From Chara braunii (Eukaryota; Streptophyta; Charophyceae; Charales; Characeae), in NCBI GenBank assembly GCA_003427395.1, contig BFEA01000531.1:433684-476235 (forward strand): 42,552 nt of DNA. The letters run 5' to 3'. Shown in pieces: positions 29,589 through 38,112 of the stretch. The number at the start of each line of letters is the position of its first letter. Positions within the stretch are counted from its first letter, which is position 1. Under the pieces are notes generated by a model that saw nothing but the letters and a program-made list of their open reading frames with translations, ran no database searches and had not been told where the DNA came from. The position numbers and the translations under genes were made by a program.

Positions 29589-30274
29589 ATTGTCTGATAG
29601 AGATCTGACCGTTTAGATCACGTGGTCAGACTGGATGATTCTCTTTTTTGCTTTCACTTCTTTTTTTTTTCCTTTTTTTTTTTTCTTTTTTTTTTTTGTT
29701 GTGTCCCTTTGCTTTCACTTCTCAAACTCAGTGGCTGAAATTGAGTACCTCGAAAACATAGTGAAAAAGCAAACATAGGGCCCCGCCGCACCACTCGCCA
29801 AACGCCAACATTCTGAACGAATCCGAACATGAAATTACTTCGGATATGTTGAAAATGTTAGTGCCATCCGGCGGTGATAGTGCGCTTGATACCTCTGATC
29901 GGTACTAGGAGGGTCCTTGGCCAACACGGGTGTGAGTGTGAGTGTGAGTGTCAGTGTGAGTGTCAGTGTGAGTGTGAGTGTGAGTGCGAGTGTGAGTGTG
30001 AGTGGGTTGTGTGTGGTGTGTGGTGTGTGGTGTGTGGGAGAGTGTTGGCCTTAGACACTGCTGCTATTCAGTTGGGGGCGGGGGACGATGAAAAGGGAGG
30101 CGCAGCTACTGGCAAAGTGTTGTGTCTTTGCGTTAGCCAGACCCCCACCGGCGGACCCACCCCATCCTTGACCACCATGGTTGGGGAGGGGGGTGGCAAC
30201 ATGCATCCCGTCTGATGGCTGCAGGGAGACAACAAAGCTATGGTTGCAGGGGTCCCCTGTCTAAGCCTGAGGAG
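29589..30274. other. Spacer with minisatellite, no gene supported
   Basis: T-rich tracts (29660-29700) are followed by a GAGTGT/GAGTGC-type minisatellite (29930-30005) and GTGTGGT repeats (30006-30038). The flanks CCAACACGGGTGTGAGTGTG and GGGAGAGTGTTGGCC recur, inverted and with a much shorter repeat core, at 32201-32275, so the minisatellite lies inside a dispersed repeat. Confidence 0.6.
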
Positions 30275-30386
30275 TAGTGGTAGCACTGGTAGGTAGGTAG
30301 TGAAGGTGAATTGAAAGAATTTGAAAGATGATGAAAGATTTGAGAGAAGAGTATATAGTGTAGTTATTAAAAAAAAAAAAAAAAAA
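30275..30386 (+). mobile_element. 3' end of a second retroposon family (GGTAGGTAGGTAG tail), copy 1
   Basis: TGGTAGGTAGGTAGTGAAGG, then GTGAATTGAAAGAATTTGAA and GATGATGAAAGATTTGAGAG, ending in an 18-A tail (30369-30386). The same tail occurs at 35424-35505 and, diverged, at 42421-42497. Upstream body not identified. Confidence 0.65.
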
Positions 30387-30651
30387 TGTTGGCATTTGGC
30401 CAGTGGTGCGGTCAGTGGGGCCCTGAAGGCCTCCCCCTCCACTAGTCTCGACATTGGACATCTCCGCGGAAGTGCTCGAGTTGCTCCGCCCACTCTCGAC
30501 TCGATTTTGAACTGAAAACAAAGAAGAAGAAAGAAAAAAACAGCTCCACCAACTCAACTACTGTGGAAGTAACTTCTCAAGAGTGCTCTCAAAAAAGTGA
30601 GAGACACCCTCCTGCCAAGGAGGACATCTCGAGAGACCTCTGTTCGCCCCT

Positions 30652-30654
<3 letters not shown>

Positions 30655-30683
<29 letters not shown>

Positions 30684-31770
30684 GAACAACCCTTCTAGTG
30701 CTACTGGTGCTGGTAAGAGCAGACACCACTAACACGTTGAGGAGAGACTCCATCTATTGGTGGGGAGCATCACCTGCTGGAAAAACGGGTCCAGCGTCCC
30801 TATTACAGAATGAAACAAAATGAATCAGAAAGCAGAAAACTTGACAGAATATCTGAAAAACGCCTGCCAGCATTGATTACTCTGGATTCCCGAGGATTAA
30901 CTGAGCAGGGTGCTGAAGGGCGTTGCTAATGACAATCCTCTCCTCTCCAGTTAATGAAGGCTCCCGGCGAGGAGACACCATGGGGCTACTGGGGGCCACC
31001 AGCGGAACCACGCGCCTCCCTGCCCCTCTCCAACCGGCCTGTGGGGCATCCCTTCTGCGACCAGAATTCGTAAAAGTATGATAAGAAATGAAAAGCATCC
31101 TTACCCCTGAGACCGGACCTGCATGACTGAACCTATGAGCCCTGCTATTCTGCAGGCTACACCCCCCAAAAGAGGATATCACAGACGTATTTCCAAGGAC
31201 CGTGGGTGGGGGGGGGAACGGATCCGGAAACTCCTCTGCAGGTCTCATTGGGACATTAGTGTCAATTGAAAGCCACTCCTTGAACCTCATATGGTAGTCT
31301 CGTGGCACTACTTCCCCTCCTTGGCTGCCCTCCCCTCCGTCCCCTCCTTCCCAATCCCCTGTCCAGCACACCTCTGCAACCCATCCCTCCCGCTCCCCAC
31401 CCAGCCATTCCCTGGAGAACTGTAGTAGCCGTTCCTGGATGTCTTTGGACCTGTGGAGATTATCTAGTGATTGCTTGGTTGTCTTCCATCTGTGTGTGAG
31501 CTCCAGTTGGAAGTGTTGTTTGATTTGCTCGATCCTCTCTTCCCCCTCTACCCGGACCTGGTCCATCGTCAGAACACAGCATTGTCACCCATAGGACCCA
31601 CAGGATTGTTCTTCGGCCCAGGTGAAACATGTTCCACACAAAGGTACTGCCTTGAAAAGGTGGGTATTGTCCCATAAGGATGGTTCGCCACTCCCATGGC
31701 CACGGATAGCCCGGAACCATTTGTTGCCACACCCTATCCCACAACCTCCAGGTAAGGACTTGTTACATGC
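30655..31770 (-). mobile_element. LINE E: 5'-truncated L1-like 3' fragment
   Basis: Minus-strand ORF2 C-terminal homology from about 31765 (LTWRLWDRVW) to the 3' UTR, hairpin block and a 29-nt poly(A) tail (T run 30655-30683). The 3' block includes the GGGACGCTGGACCCG motif and the long terminal stem. The zinc finger itself is missing because truncation falls just after it. Confidence 0.85.
30877..31744 (-). pseudogene. LINE E ORF2 C-terminal fragment
   Basis: First frame (from 31744): MWDRVWQQM...WPWEWRTILMGQ and LGRRTILWVLW. After a frameshift a second frame (31566-30877) gives QVRVEGEERIEQIKQHFQLE, LLQFSREWLGG, then VPMRPAEEFPDPFPPPPTV. The second frame stays open into the 3' UTR by chance. 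Collinear with LINEs B and D. Confidence 0.8.
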
Positions 31771-32128
31771 CCAGTTGGGCGATGTACATAATAACCGAGG
31801 ATACGCAACATGGCTACGATTCAGACGTCCGGACCGCTGTCCGGACGGTCTGGATTCAGTCCGGAATCCAGACATCCGGTCTGGAAGGTCCGGATCTGGC
31901 AAATTTCGAGAAAAAAAAGAACAGTCCAGGACCCTTCCCTATTGAGGAGCCAAGCCCCCAAAATTGTTTTGGGGGTTTTTCAGGCCCGTTTATGCTTTTT
32001 CTGGGGGTCCGGACATGCTCTCTCTCTTTAGTAATTTATTAGACAACCCCAATTTTCATTATTTTTTAATTATTAATAATTCATTACCTTTTGTTAGTTT
32101 TTAAAGTCTTTTTTTAAGCTCTTTATCG

Positions 32129-32275
32129 TTTTTTTTTTTTTTTTTTTTTTTTTTTGGGTGATCACAACCGTCTATATTCTTCTCTCAGCAGCAGAGGCTA
32201 TGGCCAACACTCTCCCACACACCACACACAACCCACTCGCGCTCACACTCACACCCGTGTTGGTCATAGACCCTT
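32129..32275 (-). mobile_element. Minus-strand retroposon copy with contracted minisatellite
   Basis: A 27-T run (32129-32155) gives a poly(A) tail in the minus sense; the body to 32275 is the reverse complement of the repeat at about 29910-30060, including the boundaries CCAACACGGGTGTGAG and GAGAGTGTTGGCC. Its GAGTGT core is only a few units long. Family not named. Confidence 0.6.
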
Positions 32276-32383
32276 GGTTAGGAATTCTGACATGACTCTG
32301 AGGCAAAGTCTTAGGTTGTATAGTAAAAGTTGGTCAAGGCCCAGGAAAAGTGACAGCAAACTTTGTATTCTAAGATGTATAAA

Positions 32384-32548
32384 GGGACGCTGGACCCGGT
32401 TTCCAGCAGGTGCCGCTCCCCACCAATAGATGGAGCAGCCCAATAGATAAGCCCTCAATCCTAACTGTTCTCTCACCACCGCCGGGATAGTGGGCTTACA
32501 CAGGGGCTATGTTAAAAANAAAAAAAAGAAAAANAAAAAAAAAAAAAA
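32384..32548 (+). mobile_element. LINE 3'-end fragment inside the hAT-like element
   Basis: GGGACGCTGGACCCGGTTTC at 32384 through CTCCCCACCAATAGATGGAG matches the LINE 3' block; sequence then diverges and ends in an A-rich tail (32514-32548) containing two isolated N (32519, 32534) and a G. The long terminal stem is not recognisable here. Confidence 0.7.
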
Positions 32549-32783
32549 GTGGTTTGCATTGTTATTCTGCATAACATACTTTTTTTTCAGATTTTTTTTT
32601 TTTTTTTTTTTTTATGGTCCGGACATTTCCGGACCTGTCCAGACTTCCGGACCGTCCGGATCCCCCAATGTCCGGAGGTCCGGAAATGTCCGGAATTCCG
32701 GACATCCGGAAACTACCGGACACGGGTCCAGTTCCATGTCCGGAAATGTCCGGGTCCGGGTCCGGCGTAGCCATGATACGCAA

Positions 32784-33650
32784 TGTTATGAAAAGGACTG
32801 AATGAACAATACAGTGCTAGTGAAATCTCAACAAGCAGTGTGCATCCTGATACATACAACAATGGTGTTATAGCGCAGTGGAAGATTTAGATACAAGTCC
32901 TGACCTGACCGGGACTGACCTCTTTCACGTAGTATAAGATAGCGAAGCAGAAGGCTAGAATACTGATGACGAGTCCAATCAATGTTTCAATGCAGACTAA
33001 ACATGCATCATTCTCACCACAAGGTGTGAAGGGGCCCGGCGCTATACACAGGAAGAGGCGCCAGGTCAAGACATGCACAGACGAAGAGGAGGGGATCAGA
33101 CGAAGAGGAGGGGAGAGATGGGAAAGTCGACAACACCAAGTCTCGTTACTAGTCCCAAATTATCCCTCGTCAAAATGTCTGAAGTCCAATGTCGAGTCTG
33201 GATCCAAATGTCACCAAGATCTCTCTCTCCCTCTCTCATAGTCTGCTGATGTAGTGAAGTCAGATAATGAGAGGGTGAGAGGGAGATGGTGGACTGAGAA
33301 GAGGAAGAAGAAGAACTCTCTCTCTCTCTCATGTGCCAGGTACTAGGCTGTGAAGGTGGCGCTGTGCTGCAGGTACCTTGAAGACGAAGCTGGAGCGATG
33401 GCGCTGCAGGTAAGTTCCTCTGGCCTCCGCCCAATCTCTCTCTCTCTATAGTACTACTCTAGCTATGGCGCCCAGCGCTGAAGACTACAGCTAACGCTAC
33501 TAGCGCCCAGCGCTGAAGACTACTGCTAACGCTACTACTACTCATGCAGCGCTCCTCCAGAGTGCTGCTGCCGAATCCTGAGGACTGCCTCCTGCCTCCT
33601 GAACTGCACCTGAAGTGTCTGGGAAGTACCTAGGAACTACCTGCAGCCTG
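32784..33650. other. Unassigned region with short repeats
   Basis: No gene is convincing. A minus-strand 63-codon frame (33078-32887) contains one hydrophobic stretch (LIGLVISILAFCFAILYYV) that could span a membrane, but nothing else supports it. CT/GA runs occur near 33220 and 33315, and a 2 x 35-bp repeat lies at 33468-33537 (GCGCCCAGCGCTGAAGACTA...). A possible LTR or leader was considered but no termini were found. Confidence 0.4.
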
Positions 33651-34002
33651 CAGGGCGGGCCAGTCCTTTATAGTGTTGGCCCGTCCAGGAGGCTGTTTTT
33701 GCCAATGCCAAAACGTGCCAGACCCTGGGTTGAAGCTCAAACGAAGGTTGTCTTGAAAATAGGCCAAAAATGGTCTGGGCTAAAACCCTGGTTTGGTGCC
33801 TGAGTTTCGGCGCAGGCTGAACTCATGAGGGTCTGAAAATGGCCCTAAGTTTCAGGCTGAAAAGACTCAGGGCCGGAAAGACCCTGATTTAGGCTGAAAC
33901 GACACAGGGCATGTAGGCCCTTCGACACGGGGCTTGTAGGCCCTTGTTTTCAGGCTTTTGGCCTGAAAACATCACGGGCCTGAAAGTGGCCCGTGCAGCC
34001 TG
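33643..34002. mobile_element. Candidate small hAT-like MITE (GGCCTGAAA repeats)
   Basis: GCAGCCTG occurs at 33643-33650 and 33995-34002. The 344 bp between begin CAGGGCGGGCCAG and end with a loose inverted match (GTGGCCCGT). The interior repeats AGGCTGAAA/GGCCTGAAA and TAGGCCCTT motifs many times. The TIR match is weak and GC-rich 8-mers can recur by chance, so this is tentative. Confidence 0.35.
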
Positions 34003-34441
34003 TTGCAGGCGCAGCATGTAACAGGACTGCTGCCAGGCATTCCAGAACTACATGCTCGATTGTCTCTGCTCTCTTTCTAGCTGGAAAAACCAACAAACAT
34101 CTCAAGCACCAAGGAAGAGCGCGGCCTTGTTGTTCCAACCACGAGTGATCAATCAGCCAGTCATTGGTTGGTAAGCACCGATGCAAGATCTGCCACTGTA
34201 GGGATGTGATTTTCGCGGGCCTGCATTTGGTGTCACTAAACCATCGTATCGGTGTGAGAAGTTGTCTCTCCACATTGAGGTGCCCTTGCCATCTATCGAT
34301 CACTGTGTCTTTCAAGTATCGCTTAACTCTGAGCATTCTATACGTTGCTTTCACCGAGAGGCCGGACAATGCTTTGGGTTTTGGCTGTCGCGGATTGTGC
34401 TGTGCGTCGGGGCTCCAGACCCACTCCAATGGATCTATCAT
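33950..34441 (-). pseudogene. LINE F zf-RVT segment
   Basis: The open frame runs 163 codons; roughly the first 140 are LINE ORF2 (PLEWVWSPDAQ, LSVKATYRML, HLNVERQLLTPIRWF, the HRCLPTNDW motif and a CX2C...HX4C finger ending EHVVLEC). The last ~25 residues read through into unrelated DNA and are not part of the family. Confidence 0.75.
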
Positions 34442-35355
34442 CTATGGCTCTTTCAGGCAAAAAAGTCCGTCGGTTCTCCCCTTCCCCTATTATCCTGATT
34501 TTGTATAGGACCTCCTTCGACTTCATACCAGTCGTCCATCTTCTTTTATGTTGTACCACTCAGCACATCCTCCAGTCGAACTAGATGAACCAGGCCTGCC
34601 TTATTGGCGCTCCCTTCGCTGGTCACCCAGTCCCCTTCCTTCAACACCGGACCTTTCCGCAGAATGGGTCATCAACCTACCGGGAAGGCTTCCGTTATTT
34701 CTTCCAGTGCTGATTCAATATTGTGGCAATATCTCAATTCCTCCTTCATCCTCTCCAGCCCCTTCCAATCCTTCTTCTCCCTGTCCCAAAGGTCACCCAC
34801 TCGGGTTAACCCATTCTTCACCCAACCTTTCCATGGAACGTCGGTGATGCAAAAAATCCGACTCTGCCCATTGGTAATCCAACAGTATCCGAAGAGGGGT
34901 TGTCTTGCCACCTCCTCCCACCTATCCGCGGGTGGGCCACTCGTGGGGGGGAGCCTCCTACAAATTTTTAACAATCGGGACCAAAAGTCATCTCTCCACC
35001 TCTCCCCTCCCCGAGAGCGCCGTGGCACTCTCCGATAACGATCGTCTAACCATCGAAGCGGATGGACTGTTGGAGGGGCCTCGGGGGCGAGGCGGGCGAT
35101 TTACTCCAGTGCCAACGGCCGCCATACCAATGAGTTTTCAAAGATCTATCGTACAATCCATTGCAAACTAAGAGTTTGGGATTGGGTGAGGGGGTCTAGG
35201 ACACCAAACCCTCCCTTTGCTTTGGGTTGGATAACCGAATCCCACGCAACACGACTTATAGCATGGGAGTTTTCATTGTCTCCTCTCCATAGGTAGGCTG
35301 CCACCTTCCTCTTCAAGGTTTTCAGGGCCCCCTGACCGCCCCTCCCATGGCGCAC
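34010..35355 (-). mobile_element. LINE F: internal ORF2 fragment, truncated at both ends
   Basis: Minus-strand homology from about 35355 (NLEEEGG...RGDNENSHAISRVAW and VIQPKAKGGFGVLDPLTQS) through WRDDFWSRLLKICRRLP, ARQPLFGYCWI, WKGWVKNGLTRVGDLWD to LSVKATYRMLRVKRYLKD, HRCLPTNDWLIDHSWLEQQG, LPWCLRC...ETIEHVVLEC. Frames shift several times. No poly(A) tail or 3' block follows; homology stops near 34020, next to the candidate MITE, so the 3' end was lost. Confidence 0.8.
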
Positions 35356-35423
35356 TTTTTTTTTTCCCGGTTTCTCGATTTATGCTGGTTGTAGTCCGTG
35401 TGCAGCGCCATGCCTTACGAGTA

Positions 35424-35505
35424 GCAGTAGGTAGGTAGTAAAGGTGAATTGAAAGAATTTGGAAGATGATGAAAGATTTGCGAGAAGAATATAACGTAGT
35501 TAAAA
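35424..35505 (+). mobile_element. 3' end of second retroposon family, copy 2
   Basis: AGCAGTAGGTAGGTAGTAAA, then GGTGAATTGAAAGAATTTGG and GATGATGAAAGATTTGCGAG, followed by TAAAAATAATAATAATAATA in place of a pure poly(A) tail. Matches copy 1 at 30275-30386. Confidence 0.65.
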
Positions 35506-35577
35506 ATAATAATAATAATAAACTCTTTACCGAATTTACAAAAAAAATAAAATGAAATATATATAATATTATATATA

Positions 35578-36357
35578 TATATATACAGGGTTGCCGGTGT
35601 TCGGGACGGGCCGAACGTCCGAACCCGAACGCCTGAACGTTCGGCACCCCCTCTCGACGCGTTCGGCCGAACGCGGACCCGAAAAAAAAAAACTTAAAAA
35701 GACAATTCCAAACAATCTGAAAAAAATATATGTTATGTCGAAGCAAAGGCTAAACAACATTTGCCTCAACGTTACATTCAAATTCTTTACCAAATTTGAA
35801 ATAAAAATCAAATACTAAAAATAAATAATAATAATGAAAATTAGAAAAAATAAAACGAGAATGAAATTATTGAGTGGGCGAGCATGTTCTTAACACTGCC
35901 ATCTTTGGCGATTTTTCTTTTTGGCTCTGACAAATGCCATGAAAATTTATGCATATGTATCTTACATAATAGAGAATCTACAAAAAAAGTTTGAAAAAAT
36001 AATAATTTTTTTCATGCCCCGAAATAAAGGAAAAACAAAAAGTGAAAGAAGAGAAAAAAATTCAAAAAATAAATTAGTGAGTGGGCAAGCAAGTTTTGAC
36101 ACCACCATCTTTGCCGATTTTGCATTTGTTTTTGGCTGAACAGAATAGCTTCAAACTTAAGAGGGACATACGTTACATCACAAAAAACTCAAAAAAAAAA
36201 ATCAAAAAAAATATATATATATTTAGATGCCAAAATATTTTTTTGCGGGGTCCAAACCCCTTCAGGTTCGGGCCCCGTATGGGGACCCGAACGCCCGAAC
36301 GTTCGTGGGTCAGCTTAGGGGCCTCCGTACGTTCGGCCTGGCAACCCTGTATATATA
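35578..36357. mobile_element. hAT-like non-autonomous transposon with CAGGGTTGCC TIRs
   Basis: Element 35586-36349 (764 bp) begins CAGGGTTGCC and ends GGCAACCCTG, a perfect 10-bp TIR of the kind typical of hAT elements. It is inserted in (TA)n; TATATATA flanks both sides (35578-35585, 36350-36357), compatible with an 8-bp TSD though low complexity. Subterminal zones are dense in CCGAAC/CGAACGTTCG motifs (35595-35690, 36260-36340). The interior is A/T rich without a transposase. Confidence 0.85.
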
Positions 36358-37535
36358 TATATTTTTTTTTGGCTTGGCCGGGCAAGTGATCCTGGGCCAC
36401 TCTGGTAGCCTAGGTAATGACAAGGCCTCTGGCCCCGGTTCTCTCCATCTGCAAAAACTCTAGCGAGTAGTGTCCACCAAAAAAAAAAAAAGTTATTGCG
36501 GCAAGTCGGGCAGATGATTACAGATGGTTACCGTTGGTTACTGCTGGTTAGAGGTGGACTCACCACAGCAGTAGGTTTTGCGAAGCCTGTGATGCGCACC
36601 TCACACCCCCTCTTAGTGTTCCGTACTGGGTCCGCCGATCAAAGTAATAGGGGAAAGCAAGGGGGGGGGGCCGTGGCCGAGGATTTATGGTCGTGGGGGT
36701 TGAGGCACCCGGACAAAACTGGGGTCTCTAGTTTCAGGCCGAGGGTTGCCTTGGTGGGAGCTCGAGCCGTTGTCGAGGGCCAAGGACGGGCGAGGCACCC
36801 CATCGGAGTTCGCAACCTGGGTTTTTAGGAATATATGTACCTGACCTAACCACACCCTCTTTGAAAACCAACCACCCATACCCACTGTATATTTGGTCTG
36901 CCGGACCTTTACCCATCTCCAACTGCTAAAAAAAACAAAAAGTATACCTAGACCTACTCTACCCGAACATCTTCAGCATGTAATTGGTCATACCTACCCA
37001 TAAACATTTTTTCTTCAAGACCACCCATGGCCACCTGAACGCAAACCGTTTGTTAACCACCCATACCCCACCCTACCCAATTTTTTTTTAACTATCCGTA
37101 AGCACCCGTGCTTGTCACCCACCCTACTCTAACCGCCCCTTACCGCCCCTAACTGTCCCTAACTGCCCTTAACTGCCCCTAACTGCCCCTAACTGCCCCC
37201 AACTGTCCCTAACTACCCCTAACTGCCCTAACTGTCCTTAATTGCCCCTAACTTTTTTTCTTTTTTAACTGCCCCTAATTGTCCTTAACCGCCCCCAACC
37301 GTCCCCAACCCCTGGACGTCACAGAATTGACGTGAGAATTTTTATTATTATTATTTATTTATTTATTCTTTTTCGATGTGGCAGCTTCTGCAGCTACTGC
37401 CGCAACCGTGACAGCAACAATTGTCATATTTGTTCACTCTGATGCTGCTATGGATGCATCTGGTGCTACAGTAGCCAATGCAATCTGTGTAGAATCTGCA
37501 ATGCAACAACCCTCGGTCTGTCGCACATACATGCA

Positions 37536-37536
<1 letters not shown>
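36358..37536. other. Repeat-rich region, no gene supported
   Basis: Includes a segment near 36510-36600 (GATGGTTACCG...CTCACCACAGCAGT) that recurs diverged at 40110-40230, TACCC-rich degenerate sequence (36860-37120) and the AACTGCCCCT minisatellite. The Ala/Thr-rich frame near 37378-37500 is short and without a recognised domain. Confidence 0.4.
37121..37300. repeat. AACTGCCCCT minisatellite, period about 10 bp
   Basis: At least a dozen imperfect 10-bp units (AACTGCCCCT, AACTGTCCCT, AACCGCCCCT) in tandem, interrupted once by a T-rich stretch at 37253-37266. It is not a plant telomere repeat (CCCTAAA). Confidence 0.85.

Positions 37537-37595
<59 letters not shown>
37537..37595. repeat. (CA)n microsatellite
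   Basis: About 29 uninterrupted CA dinucleotides, followed by AAAAATATTACAT and a single N at 37608. Confidence 0.95.
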
Positions 37596-37600
<5 letters not shown>

Positions 37601-37790
37601 ATTACATNCACAGGGTTACACACATATGAAAATAGTCTGTAAATTTGAAAAACAAAAAAAAAATAAAATAAGATATGAAATTCACCCTTGCAAAAGAAAT
37701 GTTTGCTTAATGGGAAAGCGAGAAATTTGGAATATGAGAAAAGTGTCACGCTTGAGCAAAAATACAAAGCCTGCAAGGCTACACGACTCA

Positions 37791-38112
37791 CATCGGGTAC
37801 ACCACGGTTACCCGATGGGAACCTCTACCCGCCCGTACCCACCCCTCTTTGTTTTTGGCCACTCGTCCGTGCCCATACCCGTCTATCTTTTTTTCTGGTC
37901 GCCCATACTCGTTGTTTTTTTTTTTACCCCTACCCCTACCTGCCCCTACCCATCCATGATCTCCTACAAGGGCAACCGTACCCGCCCTAACAACCACCAC
38001 CTTTTGTTTGTGCCTGCCCATACCCAACTCCCCCTTCCAAAGGGGTACCCATACCCGCCTGTAACCTAGCGGTTACAGTTGGGTACGATCAGGTACAGGC
38101 AACGGTTACCCG
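37791..38112. repeat. TACCC-rich segment bounded by CGGTTACCCG direct repeats
   Basis: CGGTTACCCG occurs at 37805-37814 and 38103-38112; between them ACCCGTACCC/CCCATACCC motifs recur. At the left edge CATCGGGTA...TACCCGATG forms a 9-bp inverted repeat (37791-37817). The composition resembles the subterminal zones of the hAT-like elements, but no TIR pair was found. Confidence 0.5.

Larger units (their letters stand above)
31801..32783. mobile_element. hAT-like non-autonomous DNA transposon with 8-bp TSD and TCCGGA subterminal repeats
   Basis: ATACGCAA flanks both sides (31801-31808, 32776-32783). The element between them (31809-32775, 967 bp) begins CATGGCTACG and ends CGTAGCCATG, a perfect 10-bp TIR. 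Both subterminal zones are packed with TCCGGA/GTCCGGAC palindromes (31830-31895 and 32617-32765). An 8-bp TSD with short CA...TG TIRs fits hAT. The interior carries no transposase but holds other retroposon pieces (32129-32275 and 32384-32548). Confidence 0.85.

Noticed and set aside
32860-32900. tRNA-like A box (TAGCGCAGTGG)
   Set aside because: No B box (GGTTCGANTCC) at the right distance and no cloverleaf could be drawn.
32887-33078. Small membrane-protein gene
   Set aside because: One hydrophobic stretch in a 63-codon frame without homology or promoter evidence.
37121-37300. Interstitial telomere repeat
   Set aside because: Unit is AACTGCCCCT (10 bp), not CCCTAAA/TTTAGGG.
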